Part shown: piece after piece, positions 28,570-40,410 of the stretch
Layout: each line of letters starts with the position of its first letter
Numbering within the stretch: position 1 is the stretch's first letter
Assembly (NCBI GenBank): GCA_013399305.1
Contig: VXAI01000015.1
Location: 5,383,979-5,447,978, forward strand
DNA: 64,000 nt
DNA from: Rostratula benghalensis
Taxonomy: Eukaryota; Chordata; Aves; Charadriiformes; Rostratulidae
Reading direction: 5' to 3'
The notes under the pieces: model-generated
The model's input: only the letters and a program-made list of their open reading frames with translations
Told to the model about the DNA's origin: nothing
Databases searched by the model: none
Program-made: the position numbers and the translations under genes

Positions 28570-28725
28570 CAAATATTATCTCTGCTTTACAACCAGAGAT
28601 TTGAGACGTGCACAGATTAAGTGTCCTCTGAAATTCAAAGCCAGCCACTGCTCAAAACTGAACTCACATCTCTTGATCCCAGTCTAATAACTTGAAACAC
28701 AAGACTATCTCCTACTCTCCTCCAT
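28570..28725 (+). mobile_element. Ancient MIR/CORE-SINE-like remnant
   Basis: The order of blocks follows the amniote MIR-type SINE. A TTTACA-type block with GAGATTTGAGACGTGCACAG is followed by ATTAAGTG, a CACTGCTCAAAACTGAACTC block, then ATCTCTTGATCCCAGTCTAA and AACACAAGACTATCTCC. Divergence is high, as expected of an element active before modern amniote orders split. Recognised from memory of the family; a repeat-library search would settle the subfamily. Confidence 0.6.
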
Positions 28726-30529
28726 CCAAATACCTCAGTAATCATTAAAGATTCAAAAGGGAGCAGGAAAGCCTACACACCAATTAAATCGTGTTTCAGT
28801 AAAATATCATTTTTGTGATGGATGCGCTGTGGTATCCCATGTGCTCCTTCTGCAGGGTTCTGCTTTTCATCAACTGCTGTAGCACAGAGTTAATGACACA
28901 TGAGTTTCCACCCTTGTTGAGATTTTGCTGCCTGCGTTCGCTCACAATGGCTCCCTGTATTTATTAGCAGTTTGATAACAAAGCGAAGCACTTGTGAAAC
29001 TGGCCCCAAGCTCCGCTCAGTGAACTGTGAATTAACTGTAAGTATAATTAGAGCTGTACCTCACACTCGGGACAGGGAGGAACAGGAGGTCTGCCCCAGA
29101 GCTGTTACTACAGCAGTATGCAAGTCCAGGGCTGATAAAAATAGCAGCCCCAGCTAAAAGAGCAGAATTAATTGCATCAGCTGTTAAAAACAAGCTACAC
29201 AGGGTGGTTGTTCTCCTACTTCAAAATCAAGAGGAAATTCCTCAGTCCTTCCTGCACTGTTTGAGGAATGACTGATGGTTCGAGCAGCCACAGTCCCCTC
29301 CCACTACATTACTGATTTCCAGGAGGTCTGACTCCATGAAGCACTGCTCAGTCACAGAGAAAAATTAAGCTAAAATTTTCCAAGACAGATATCCAAACTG
29401 ATCTTCAAAAGTACCCATCTGCACTCTTTTAGAAAAATCCAGCCTACTGATAAAATGATGAACACAGACATTGTGAGCAACAACAGCCAGCTCCTCATCA
29501 GAAAGGACTGGTGCTCTCATAAAAAACAAGCAATAAAAGACAAGCAGGGATGCAATGGAAGGGCAAAGGAAGGTGTGAACTGTGACATCTAAGAAACCAA
29601 GGTATTTTCAGGAAATTTTGCATTGTTCTCCCAGCTGGACAGGTCAGGGAGGGGTCAGTGTAACAGGTCAGCAAGGACTGCAGAGGAGCAGAAGCAGCTT
29701 GAATTGAGTGCAATAAAGATCAGACAGAATGATCCCAGAAGAGGACTCCTCAGAAAAACGGGGGCAATGGCCACTACTCAGAGTTTGAAAGACTTAGTCT
29801 GGGGGTCAGGAGAGTCTTCCCTCAGAGGAAGTACAGCGACAGGCTCCAGGGAGGGGAGGAATTCCCATCCTGGCTGTGTTCGGGGCTCAGCCGCTGCTGT
29901 CCTCACCTTGTGTGAGCAGCAGTACTGCTCCGAGCAGGAGGCTGGGCTGGAGACCTCCAGAAGATCCATCCAACCAACCTTTCTACAGTGTCATGCGGTG
30001 ACACATTGGATCTCTCCTTTTGTGAGTCTAAATGAGATGCATTTGGTGGGGGGGAGGATGCAGGAAAGCACAGGCCATGAGGAAGGAGGGAAGCAGGAGG
30101 CTGAAGACCTGAAGATGACATGCCATTCTACAGAAACAGCTTTTCTTTGAAAACTGTCTGATCTATTACAGAGCAACGAGCTGAGACCTGCAGCAAAGGA
30201 GAAGCGCTCAGCCAGCACGAGCACCCCTTCCTGCTCAAGCTGAGGATGGAGGCTCAACACCCTCTGCCACTGGGAGGACCAGCACAGGGAGCCTCCTACA
30301 ACCCCACCACATCCTCCAGCCTCCGTGTCTCACGGTAGAAGGAGTTCCTACCCTAGGGCTGCAGGGACAGTGGGGCATACCTTGAGCTAATGCAAACAAA
30401 ACATTGTACCCATCCACACGTTTCTGACCTAAATCCATGGCTGTAGAGGCAGGCAACACACCATAAATCAAACAAAAAGCCTCATAACATAATGTCTCCT
30501 TGTGTTGCCTTCTCCCATAAACAAGCAAG

Positions 30530-30850
30530 ATTTATGCATTCTTGGGGCTATTAACAAGAGCCATTTGTCTTTATTTCTGCATGTAACTAATGGAGACACC
30601 AGCAACATTGATGAGCCTTGGGGGATTAATTACTAAAGCCGTTTTCAAGGGGGTATCAATGGACTTGGTTTCCCTCATACTAAAGGAAACGATAAGCATT
30701 TTTCAAAGCATAGGATAAAATTTCATTTAAGAGACCAGTGGCCCATGTGAGTGCAGTCATTACCAGGCTCAAATGTGGCCTAGCGAAAAATTACAAGTGT
30801 CCAAAAGGTTGACGACTTTCTCAAGTTTTCCTTAATTACTTAATTTTACA
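30530..30850. promoter_or_regulatory. Candidate conserved non-coding element
   Basis: AT-rich sequence with GGGGATTAATTACTAAAG near 30621-30638, a following span to about 30790 and TTAATTACTTAATT at 30832-30845. No repeat or coding signature. Confidence 0.2.
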
Positions 30851-31051
30851 GCTACTAAAGCAGTACAGCAAATCAAATCCAACAGGCCAAAAGAAAAAAG
30901 AAAACAAAAAAGCCAGCAGGTCCATATGGGTCCACTCTGACTTGCTGATGGCCAGAACCAATCTGGTTCTTTCAGATACCAATTTCCAACCAACCTGGAG
31001 GAACATGGAATTCAGGACCATCCCCTTTCCAGGGAGAATCACAAACGTCAT

Positions 31052-31089
31052 AAAAAAAAAAAAAAAAAAAAAAAGAAAAGAAAAAAAAA
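31052..31089 (+). repeat. Poly(A) tract (23 A) with A-rich tail
   Basis: Twenty-three A followed by GAAAAG and nine more A. I do not recognise a retrogene or SINE body upstream. Confidence 0.85.
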
Positions 31090-31289
31090 TTCTAAAAGTA
31101 CTCATGGACACAAAGTAAATCAAAGCATCAGCAGGGCTCAGGACCCTACAGTCTCATGTGTATTATAGGTTCATCTTCCTACTGAGTGCCCACACAGAGT
31201 AACCAAACGAGGGGTGGAAGGACAAGGACAGACGGGAAACACTGGAGACAGTTTAAGCTTTGTAAATATGAGCTTTCACCAAGACAACA

Positions 31290-31640
31290 CAAACAGAAAT
31301 GAGTCATTAACTTAATTCATTTTATGAAAAAGTTGAATAAAGGTTAATAGAAAATTAGTCATCTTTCCTTAGGTTTTTTTCCTACCCATCCTACATAATT
31401 TAATTAAAACCGTGCTATGGAGTTCCAAAGGGTGATTAAAAATAACCTCTCATTTTTTATTGAACTCCTTAGGTTTGTACAGGAATTCCTATAGAACCTT
31501 ATTACATTTCTGTTTATCTCTGCTACATTTAATTTCTATTCTATACATCTTTTCCTTAAGTCCAAAGGGATTTCATGATTGGGGTGGCTTATTAAATAAA
31601 TATACTTTACTGTGGCTGGCAGTCCAAACTTTAGATTAAG
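31290..31640. promoter_or_regulatory. Candidate conserved non-coding element
   Basis: AT-rich, with GAGTCATTAACTTAATTCAT, TAATTTAATTAAAACC and TTATTAAATAAATA. It lacks repeat hallmarks and may be an enhancer; low confidence. Confidence 0.2.
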
Positions 31641-32683
31641 ACTAGATCAGTGCAGGAGAACGTCTACAATGGAAAAAGTCTTTAAAAAGCAACATTATTA
31701 GCTTTGCTTTTCTGAATAGGAGACAGAAAGACAGTTGAAAAGATCTTTTCTAGTTGAAAAGGTCTTTTTTAGTTATCACTGCTGTAACTTAGCTGAAGAA
31801 GATAGGAATAAGAAGGTTGGCATGGCTGTTGTTGTGGATTTTTTCAGCCTTCTTGGTATTTTAATTTCACAGTGGCGCATGCAGGAATAGAACCCATAGC
31901 AACTCAGTCTCTTCACAGACTTGCCAAAAGCCGAGAATGTTTTTTCCCAGTTTTCTTGTTGCTGTGGAGCTACAGTACAGAGCTATGTAGCATTTATTAA
32001 AACAAGGCTAGGTTGCTTTACAACAGGTAGGATACATTCAACAAAAGAAAAAAAAATTATCCAGAGCTTGCAGGAATATGGAACCTATTCAAAATGGTAG
32101 AGAAGAGCTCTAATATCCCTACTCATGCAGATACCTCTTGTTGTCACCCTCCTTCAAAATTTGATCCCGCCAAATTCATTCAAGCAGTTTCCGTGTTTGG
32201 TCCATCCATGCTGACTTTCTGACTAAATCTAGACAATTGAGAAGCCCAGAAAGGCTTGTACGATAGGTTTGTTTATTGACATGAAGGAATTGCACAGATC
32301 TATTTCTTTTTTTATAGACTAAGCGACCAGCAAACCTCACCCCCAGCAGCTGCCCTGCTGCCCCCCCGCTGTACAAGCAGCAGGGAACGCATTTTGAAAT
32401 TGGCACGAGCGAGACACGAGGGCTTGCACAGGCTCAAACCTGCTCACGTAACAGCCTGCCAGCACATCTGCTAGCACAGGAATCTGCATTAACAGCAGAG
32501 GCCACAAAACCAATAGTGGCTGCTCCTCCTCCAGCTGCCACAAAAGGACAACATTGCAACAGCAGGAACCAGCTTTGGGGCTGGAAGATCCAAGTTTGAC
32601 GCCACCAACTGCCTCCTATGCTACTCTGGTCAAATATTGCAAGCTTGGCTTCACCAAACCAGGTATGGTGAAGCCCTGCAGAC

Positions 32684-32722
32684 CTTAATGGGAGTTAGGT
32701 CCTTAAATACCTTGTTGGGCCT
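32684..32722 (+). repeat. Possible fragment of an old amniote interspersed repeat
   Basis: AATGGGAGTTAGGTCCTTAA followed by ATACCTT resembles a short block that recurs in many reptile and bird genomes. Too short to assign to a family. Confidence 0.3.
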
Positions 32723-35700
32723 TCATTTTTCTTTATGCCGCTGATTTTATCCCATGGGAATATGTCAGCACTTTCCAGGGAAGATGGGAGATGAAGAGTC
32801 ACCTGAAAACACCCAAGCACACATGGGATGGGAGGCAGACCTAACACGTGGCACACGTCCTTGCCATCAAGGCTTAAAAAAACCTGAGCCTACAAGGGCA
32901 AAAAGAGCCCCTCAAGGAGCAGCACCAAGGTCTTTCCTTGCCCATGGCCGCCTGCCTCAGCAACACAAGATTGATGCACCACCAGAATATGCCATTTTGA
33001 AACTAATTGCACAACAAGAAAAGATTCTTTAATATCATGCAGCCGATCCTAAGGGGAACAATTTACTAGGAGATAAAAAGAACAGAGAAAAAAAGCAACA
33101 AAAAACTTCTCTGTGCAAAAGATAGATTTACACATATCATTAGGAAAGCCTTCTGTGGGTTTGACAGTCACCTTGAGCAGCATTAAGCAGGGAGGAAAGG
33201 GAGGAGTCAGTAAACATTCAGGAGCAGTAACATTGCAGTTCTGCCCTCAGGTAGCTCTGCTGCCATTAAAGGCCAAATCTAATAAGAACTCATGCTGGCT
33301 TGCAAGCCAGAAAAGCCTTCAATAATCAATTAAACTGTGAGATAAGACTGCAGCCGCTTCCATGTACGTGGACCACTCAAGCCTAGGTCCCCCATCAGTT
33401 TTCTGAGATCAATATGCATCAATGCATCGCTGTCAGGCACATACCCATCATCCCTAAAGGCTGCGATCGAACACCAGTGCCCTGAGCACGGAACAGGAAC
33501 CATCCCCTATTTTTCTCTGCAAAGCCAAGACAAGGTTTTACTAAACAGTTTGTTCCTCAAGAATGGGGCACACACACTGAAGATAAACTATTTTATTGAG
33601 AAGAAACACCAAGTAACATGAAAGGAGCTTGTATTCATTCAGACCTAAACTGAAAATCCCAGCTATTATCTGTATGCAAAGGACCTTGCAGCAGGTGTCT
33701 TACTGCCATGGACTCAGTCGTTCTACAGTTTCATTGCCACTGAACCTTGCCCATCTTTCCATCCTAACATAAGATTTTGTTTTCTGAATAGAATGGAATG
33801 ATTCCTAATTTGAATTCCACTGCACAACAGAAACAGCCTGTAAAATCTTAAAAAGAAGCCAGTCCCCTCCAGCAGAATAGAAGATATATTAGGCTTCAGG
33901 ACTGTATAGAGCAGAACATAAAATTAAAATAACAGACATCAGAGTTTGATAGCATCTTCCAATCTGAAAGATCTCAAAATACATTGCTAGCTGCAACAGC
34001 CACTGCTCTGTTAGACAACTGCACATCTCTAAAATGAATCATATATTCAACAGAGGAGTTTAAAAGTCTTTATGTAAATGGGAAGTACTTTGTTGATCCA
34101 TGAAACGCTACCAGCTCTGGGAGCGAGCACAGCAGCACTACACAAAGGTCATAACATTCACCATAGGTGTGCCTGTTACTCCAGCTCAGTATAGACAGCA
34201 AGAGTAAATTAGCATTTACTCTCTCACCAGCAGAGAAAGATCATTCCATAAATGTATTTTCATCACCTTTATGTAATTCAGGATCTTCATTTTCTTTGCT
34301 CTCCCCAGTACTTAATGCCTAAAGAACATATTCTGTGGTTAAAAATTGGTATTGCTCTAAAGCAATGTAATAATAATATCCTTTTTCAAGCCAACTCCCA
34401 CAGGCTCCTCACTAGATGGTTTAATCGAAAATGATAGTTAATAGTTGCTTCAGTGTTTTCATTAGAGGCTACTTCAGTTTTGGTTAGGGTTGTTTTTTTT
34501 TTTAAGTTTTAGTTTTTATGGATATAAAAAGAAAGCAAGCACAATCTGTTCTAAAAAGTTTCTGAAGTTCCCAGTTCAGTCTTGTTGATTCAAAGCACTC
34601 CAACAGACTCTTTTTTTTTTAAACCCTTATTTCTTTTTTTATTATGTGCCTTTTAAGAATAAGCTTGGTTTATCCTTTATCCTCTTTCTGCAGACACAGG
34701 AGAGTCAGATCTATACTCAATATCCAACTTCCACAAAGAAAAACTCATTCTAACAGAATATTTTTTTTTAATGCAAAACCTAGAATTCAATTTTTAGGTC
34801 TCTCAAATACCTCCTGATGCTGATAAACAGGAACATAATCCAAGCAAAATAAGTGCCTTGAATCCTCACTGCTAAATTCCAATTTCTGTGCAAATTTCAA
34901 ATGTTGCCCTCCAGTCCCAAGAGTTACACGTTGCACAAGCAGATAGTAAAGGCAGTGACCCGATTTGTTCTGCCAAGTGTATAACACGTCATAAAATATT
35001 GCAGAGGGAAGAGCAAAATTAGCCATTCCAGCACCTCCATAATCAATGGCAAAAAAACACAGGAGTCTCCCTAGTTGCCAAGCAGGTCTCCAAACCCTGA
35101 CTTTTTTTTTATGAGAGCTTGTTTTCCAAATCATTAATTTGTCAGCACTTGTACAGGATTTCATAACTCCAGAAGAGCAGCAAATTAAGGCTTCTTGAAA
35201 TCAAAAGCCCCCAAACTTTCCATCCATTGCAACCCACAGAGAACAGGAAAACAGCTGGCTTTTTTCTACACATCCACCACAGCACAGCAGTGCCCTCAAG
35301 CCCATACATCAACTAACACAATTCAAAGCCAGAGGACTGGCCCTTCTTACTTTCCCTGCTTTGTAATAAGCACCTTCTCTTTTGCCCATGATGGGAGCAG
35401 ACTTCAATAGGGGAAAATGTCAGGCTGAAAAAAATCTGGTTGAAGTTGGAGGCGTTGAGCGCTTGAACATCTGTGAAGTCATTGCAAGGATGCTCCGGTA
35501 GCAGAGAAAAGGAAATCAGCATCCTGCAGGACTGAGCTTGACTCCCAAAGAGCTAGACAAGCTTTTGAAGATCCAGTCCTTAAGCAGCCATCCCAAGACA
35601 TACCAGCAAAAAAACCTGTGCCATATTTGACTGCAGGGAAAGAAGACTTGCCTGAGCAAGTCACTGTTTTGTTTTCTCTGCTTTCAGTAAAACTTTGCAC

Positions 35701-36271
35701 CACAAAACCCCAATTTTTAATACTTTTTTTTTAATTAAGCTAACTCTAAAAGCTCCTAAAATAACCACTAATCCTTAACCAGTCCCAGAAAGTAATACAC
35801 CCAATGCCTGTTTGCACCAGAGAGACTTGATTCTGCATTTTTCTTTGACTCAAAACTCTTGCTGGCTGCCATGGGAATAAGTTGGGCAGCACAATGACCA
35901 GAGACCAATAGGCTGAAGACCAGACACATGATGTGCAACCAGAGAAATCCAAGCCAAGCTGGATGCACAATGTGGAAACCCCTTTCTGCAGGAAATGCAC
36001 CAGCGTTTTTGCACCAGTTAACACTGTCCTTGCAAGTGACATCACAAAATAGCCCAGACGCATCTAGAAGCCACCTCCTGCCAGGGAGGGACAGCTCACG
36101 GTGGGTATGCAGGACCGGGGGGCCCATAATGTCACCACTGCAATGGCATTTCCTACATAAGCACAAATAAATAACTGGAATGTCATACCTATTTTAAATG
36201 GATTTCAGCTTTTGTTATGCCCTTTGCCATTTGTGTGCTGTAACTACTTTATGTTCAATTTAGTACAGCAC

Positions 36272-36306
36272 TATATATATATATTTTTATATAGATATAT
36301 ATATAA
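36272..36306 (+). repeat. (TA)n microsatellite
   Basis: Alternating TA interrupted by TTTT and GA. Confidence 0.8.
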
Positions 36307-39300
36307 CTGGAACCTTCAAAACCATCATCATGACATTGAACTGTATGGAGTGGGCCTGACACCACCGCCTAAGATAGCTCTAAATTGCCTGGGTGAAATG
36401 ATAATTCACCCAAACCTTCTGCTAGGAGAGGGGCACGATTTCATTGGGAAGAAAAATTGATTTGGGTGAGGATTTGAAACGCTTCAGCCTCATTTAAACT
36501 AATCCCCCTAACCACCAAGATAAACCCAGTTTAGCAAACCACCACCCCAACCCTCCAGACGGGGCCTTGCACTGCACATTGATTCAAGGAGGAAACACTT
36601 GTGAACATTTGGCTTAAATACAGTATCAAAAACACCTGAGCTGGGAATTGAGAGTATCTTTCAAAAGACCGACCAAAAGCAGGACAAAACTTGAGATTTC
36701 CAAGTCATCTGTTGCTTGAAGATCCTGCAAGACAAAGACTTGAGCACATACTCCCTCAGAGATGGGCTTTTTTCTTGATATAAAGGGTACTCTTATAATT
36801 CAGACAGGAAATAAAATCCAACCAATGCCACGAACAGCTGAAATAAAAGGGAAAACATAATTTCTGCTCCTACAGCCAGGACCACAACTGTTACCACCCT
36901 GAAATGGGATGCAGCTCTCAAAGGGAGTCCCTGGGAATGGTATACATAAACACCACCCTCAGGCCGACAAGATATGGAAATTCAGCAAATTAATTCTAAG
37001 GACTTCACGGCCTCAAGAATACTGAAAGAAAAAAGAAAAGGAAAAAAGAAAATACACTTAATTTCACTTGTGTGTAATATATGTGTTCCTATATACCACA
37101 CATGCTTCATATTACTGTGTGCATGTTATTATCTAGGGATACATTGGAAACTGCTACCAAGGTAACATGGATAGTAATAAACAGCAACCAGGGGAAAAAC
37201 ACCACCAGGAAGACAATGCATTTCCTCAGGTTATATTTTCATTCCCCCTCTTACAACCTATTCAGTTATTAACATATCAAATATTGGATTTGTATGATTT
37301 GACACCTTTTGCATTTTTTGAGAATTAAGATCAGAGTTTTTAATATCTCTGCTAAAAGAAAAGAATCTCATTAATGACTGAAGGCAAACTGCTCCGAGAT
37401 TTCTTACACAAGGGACTCTCCAGAGGAGACATATTTGTGTGAGTCAACAGCATATGTCACTCTCAGAAAATAATGCATTTGAATGAGATTTTTTTCTCCG
37501 CCAGTTTTATTTAATGAACAAACAGACCAAGTCTTCAGCACATCTTTTCAAAAGGATGCACGACAAGTCACAGGTTACGGTGGTTTTCAAACTTCACCAC
37601 AAGAGGCAGAGAATTTTCCAATACTGGTATAGATCTGGAGAGAATGGCTGCACAGGGCAAACAAAAGCATTTCTTTCCCTTTTATGACAAGATGACAATT
37701 CAGGAGCCTATAGCAAATCCTTAAAAACAAGTCTCTAGTGGATGGATGCAAACAGAAATGAGCCCGGGCACCTCTGCTGCAGTTTTGCCAATCACATTTA
37801 TATACCCAGCCCAGATCAGCAAAGAGAAAATTGAGCTCTTTCATGGGGCCAGATGGACTCTCAGTCTCAGGTGTTGACAGTTTTCATTTCTTAACTGTTT
37901 TACAAATGAATGTGGATGTTTAGGGATGAATTTCCATTTTTATACAGCATATGAGAATAGCCTTTCCGTGTATACCTGTCTCACAAAAGAAGCCACCGCT
38001 TGATCGTGGCCCCAGCTCATCTGAAAAAAAAAAAAAGGCTGAGGAGAATAAAGACTTCCCAGGGGAGCACTTGGGAAGGACTGCCACCTCCCCAGCCTCT
38101 CTCTTACCTGTGTGCAGAGTCAGGGCTCCCGACGTTCACAGTGGCCCTTGTATCACTGCTGTTATCACTATTACTATTCCTGAGACAGCACCAAAAGCTG
38201 ATACAACAGGAGGGAGGCGAGGTGGGCTTTACTCTGCTTTGCTAAACACTAACATAATTACCCGTGTCCCGACCACACCGTGGTGCCTTTGTAACTGGAA
38301 GTGATTCACAAGTCCAAAGGAGCTCAATTGGAATTTAAATTCCCAGTTGAGGCCATTGGGCTAACAGAAAGGAGAGGGGGAAAAAAATAAAAATCTCAAA
38401 GTGGGTACATTTGATCTAAACGTTTCGGAGAGACAGATATTGAACTCTACAGCACTATATTTAGACTCACTTTTCAAAGGATAAATGCACTTCAAATTCT
38501 CTTCATTAGGTCCCATTCTTCAGCAGTGGTTTATTCTGCTAAAAGCAAAACCGCTGTGCCTCAGAGAGGAGCGTGGTGGCCCCTCTGCCCACAGTGGCAC
38601 AGGAAGCTTGACGTCCTCTCCCCACTGCAGAAATGTTCCCATGAAGAGGTGGCAGGGGAAGAGGCTACTTCTCAGCTCAAGGGCCGGGTATCAGCACACA
38701 CAGAATGGAAAACCCCAACCAGTTGGAGACCAACCCCAAAGCTGAGCCCACACCAGCCCCTCATCAACCGGCAGGACCAGGGAGCCTGCTCCCCATTGCA
38801 CAGACAAGTGGGTCAAAGAAATCAACAGCTCTGCAGCAATTAAACAGAAAATGTCCTTTTTGAATGACTGTTAGACAAGATACCTCCCACCCATGGCACA
38901 CTCCTCCTCAGCATCACCAGCCCAAATTCAACACAGAGGGAAGCAAAAGGCATCACTCTCTTTTGGCTACCTGTGAAAAGCCACGTGGCAGTGATCCAGG
39001 GATAGGTCCTCACTGCAGAGCTGAGCTAAGATGCCTCTTGCGTCCCATCCCCACAGAAAATCAGCTGAGCATCCACCTGGAGCCCAGTGGCCCCTTGGGG
39101 ACATGGCATACAGGACCATTGCTGACACAGCAGCTCAAGCCTTTCTCTCAACACAGGTCAGCTCCTCTGAGCAAGCCTCACTGCTTCCAAAATGCAACCA
39201 CAAATGCAGCACCCTGTGGGCTGGATGTGGTCCACAAAGAGCCCTGAAGGAGTGCTGCCATAGCTCATAACACCCCGAATGCCAGGAGCAACTACCTCCC

Positions 39301-39740
39301 AGCTGGAAGGTCCCCCACAGGAACCTCTCTTGCCAAAGCTTTAACCAACTTGCAACCCAGAAATTCTGTCAGCTGCGAGGAGTGCAACCAGTGTGAACAG
39401 GCTGGGCATGACCCAGAGGGGCAAGTCCTGCTCACTGTGGCCTCTCTTCCAACGACTGCAATGACACATTCTACAGAGGGCCATCCCCATGCTCTAAGAC
39501 CGCTCGGATTTAAGAAGCCGCACACTTCAAATGTCTCCGAAGAATACTAAAATGAAAACTCAGTCACACTGCACCGGGACTACAGTGGAGCACTATTAAA
39601 GAGAAGCTAATGTTTGTTTTCAATTACCCAGCGTATATTTGAAAGACTTAAAATTGTCCCCAAAGTATTAAATAAACGTTCTGTGTTTACAATGTGCTTG
39701 TGCACAGAAAATGAAAGTTATCTGACAACCATCTCCAAAT

Positions 39741-39771
39741 ACCAATATTTTACCAATATTGTACCAATATC
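39741..39771 (+). repeat. Three CCAAT boxes in an 11-bp tandem repeat
   Basis: ACCAATATT begins at 39741, 39752 and 39763, a period of 11 bases, so three CCAAT pentamers lie about one DNA helical turn apart. It may be a short tandem repeat or an NF-Y-type cluster. It is about 0.6 kb from the candidate alternative exon, on its downstream (intron) side. Confidence 0.6.
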
Positions 39772-40189
39772 ATTATATTGACATATAACGAGCCTCCCTA
39801 GGCTTCAAACCATGTTAAAAAGTAAGATTAGAAAGCAGAGGTATACTAAGCACTGCTCTGAGATCTAGAGTAAATGCAAATGATAAAACTAGTATTTTAT
39901 TCCCACATCTCCATTTTGTTCACAGCAGATCACATTGCCCTTTCAGTCAAACTTTCCAGACAAAACGACACAGAGAGCAGGAAAGTTTGTGCCAAATGCG
40001 GAATGACATCCATAAATTTATGAACTAACTGGACTGACATTCAATGCAATGCAAAGTGTTTGCCAATCAATAGCCACAAGCATCAATTCCCCGGGAAGGC
40101 CATTCCTGTGCCCTCAGCCTCCCGCCAGCAACAGGCGATGCCATTTGCTGCTTAACTTTACGATCACTGTAATCTCCCCCAATCAATGA

Positions 40190-40320
40190 TATCGACGGGT
40201 GTGCGAGATCGAAGTCCAGCAGCCGCAGCACCGACGGCAGCGGACGATGCAAAATGGATGTGCGGCAGCCACAGCGCCTGGGGCGCGCAGCGCTCTCGCG
40301 GTGTTGCTTAGCAATGAGGC
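40190..40320. promoter_or_regulatory. Compact CpG cluster in AT-rich surroundings
   Basis: About 130 bases with many CG dinucleotides, including GGGGCGCGCAGCGCTCTCGC near 40279-40298. The flanks are AT-rich and CpG-poor. Isolated intronic CpG clusters often mark alternative promoters or regulatory elements. It adjoins the candidate alternative exon on its intron side. Confidence 0.4.
40224..40244 (+). promoter_or_regulatory. RE1/NRSF (REST)-like site
   Basis: The sequence carries the left half CAGCACC exactly, then a 2-base spacer, then CGGCAGC compared with GGACAGC, followed by G. That gives 12 of 14 core half-site positions at the canonical spacing. The outer flanks match less well. REST silences neuronal genes outside neurons, so this would suggest neuronal regulation if real. 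Motif match only. Confidence 0.3.
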
Positions 40321-40334
40321 ATGCCCATCCTTAC

Positions 40335-40410
40335 GCTGCTGCCTACACCCGGGGAGGAGAGAGATTTCGACAGCAATCAAAACACTGACGAGCAGGAGCA
40401 ATGACTGCAT
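40335..40410 (-). CDS. Candidate alternative first coding exon (signal-peptide-like)
   Basis: An ATG at 40410 opens 25 codons with a hydrophobic core at residues 4-14 (LLLLVSVLIAV), then P20-G21-C22, then basic and polar residues, like a signal peptide. After one base of the next codon comes AGC|GTAAGG, a fair donor lacking G at -1. The split is phase 1, the same as the right-end exon, so both could join the same downstream exon in frame. It sits on the edge of a local CpG cluster on the same strand about 23 kb further into the putative intron. Against it: weak start context (T at -3, C at +4), a one-in-three chance of phase agreement, and similar hydrophobic starts elsewhere by chance. I do not recognise the sequence. 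Confidence 0.25.

Larger units (their letters stand above)
28726..40189. other. Non-coding stretch, no gene recognised
   Basis: Simple repeats at 31.05 and 36.27 kb, candidate elements at 30.5-31.6 kb, a possible old repeat fragment near 32.7 kb and the CCAAT repeat at 39.74 kb. No frame with recognisable protein similarity. Confidence 0.5.

Noticed and set aside
31052..31089. Long poly(A) tract as the tail of a processed pseudogene
   Set aside because: No open frame or recognisable mRNA-like sequence lies upstream and no target-site duplication is visible. The same holds for the other long A-runs.
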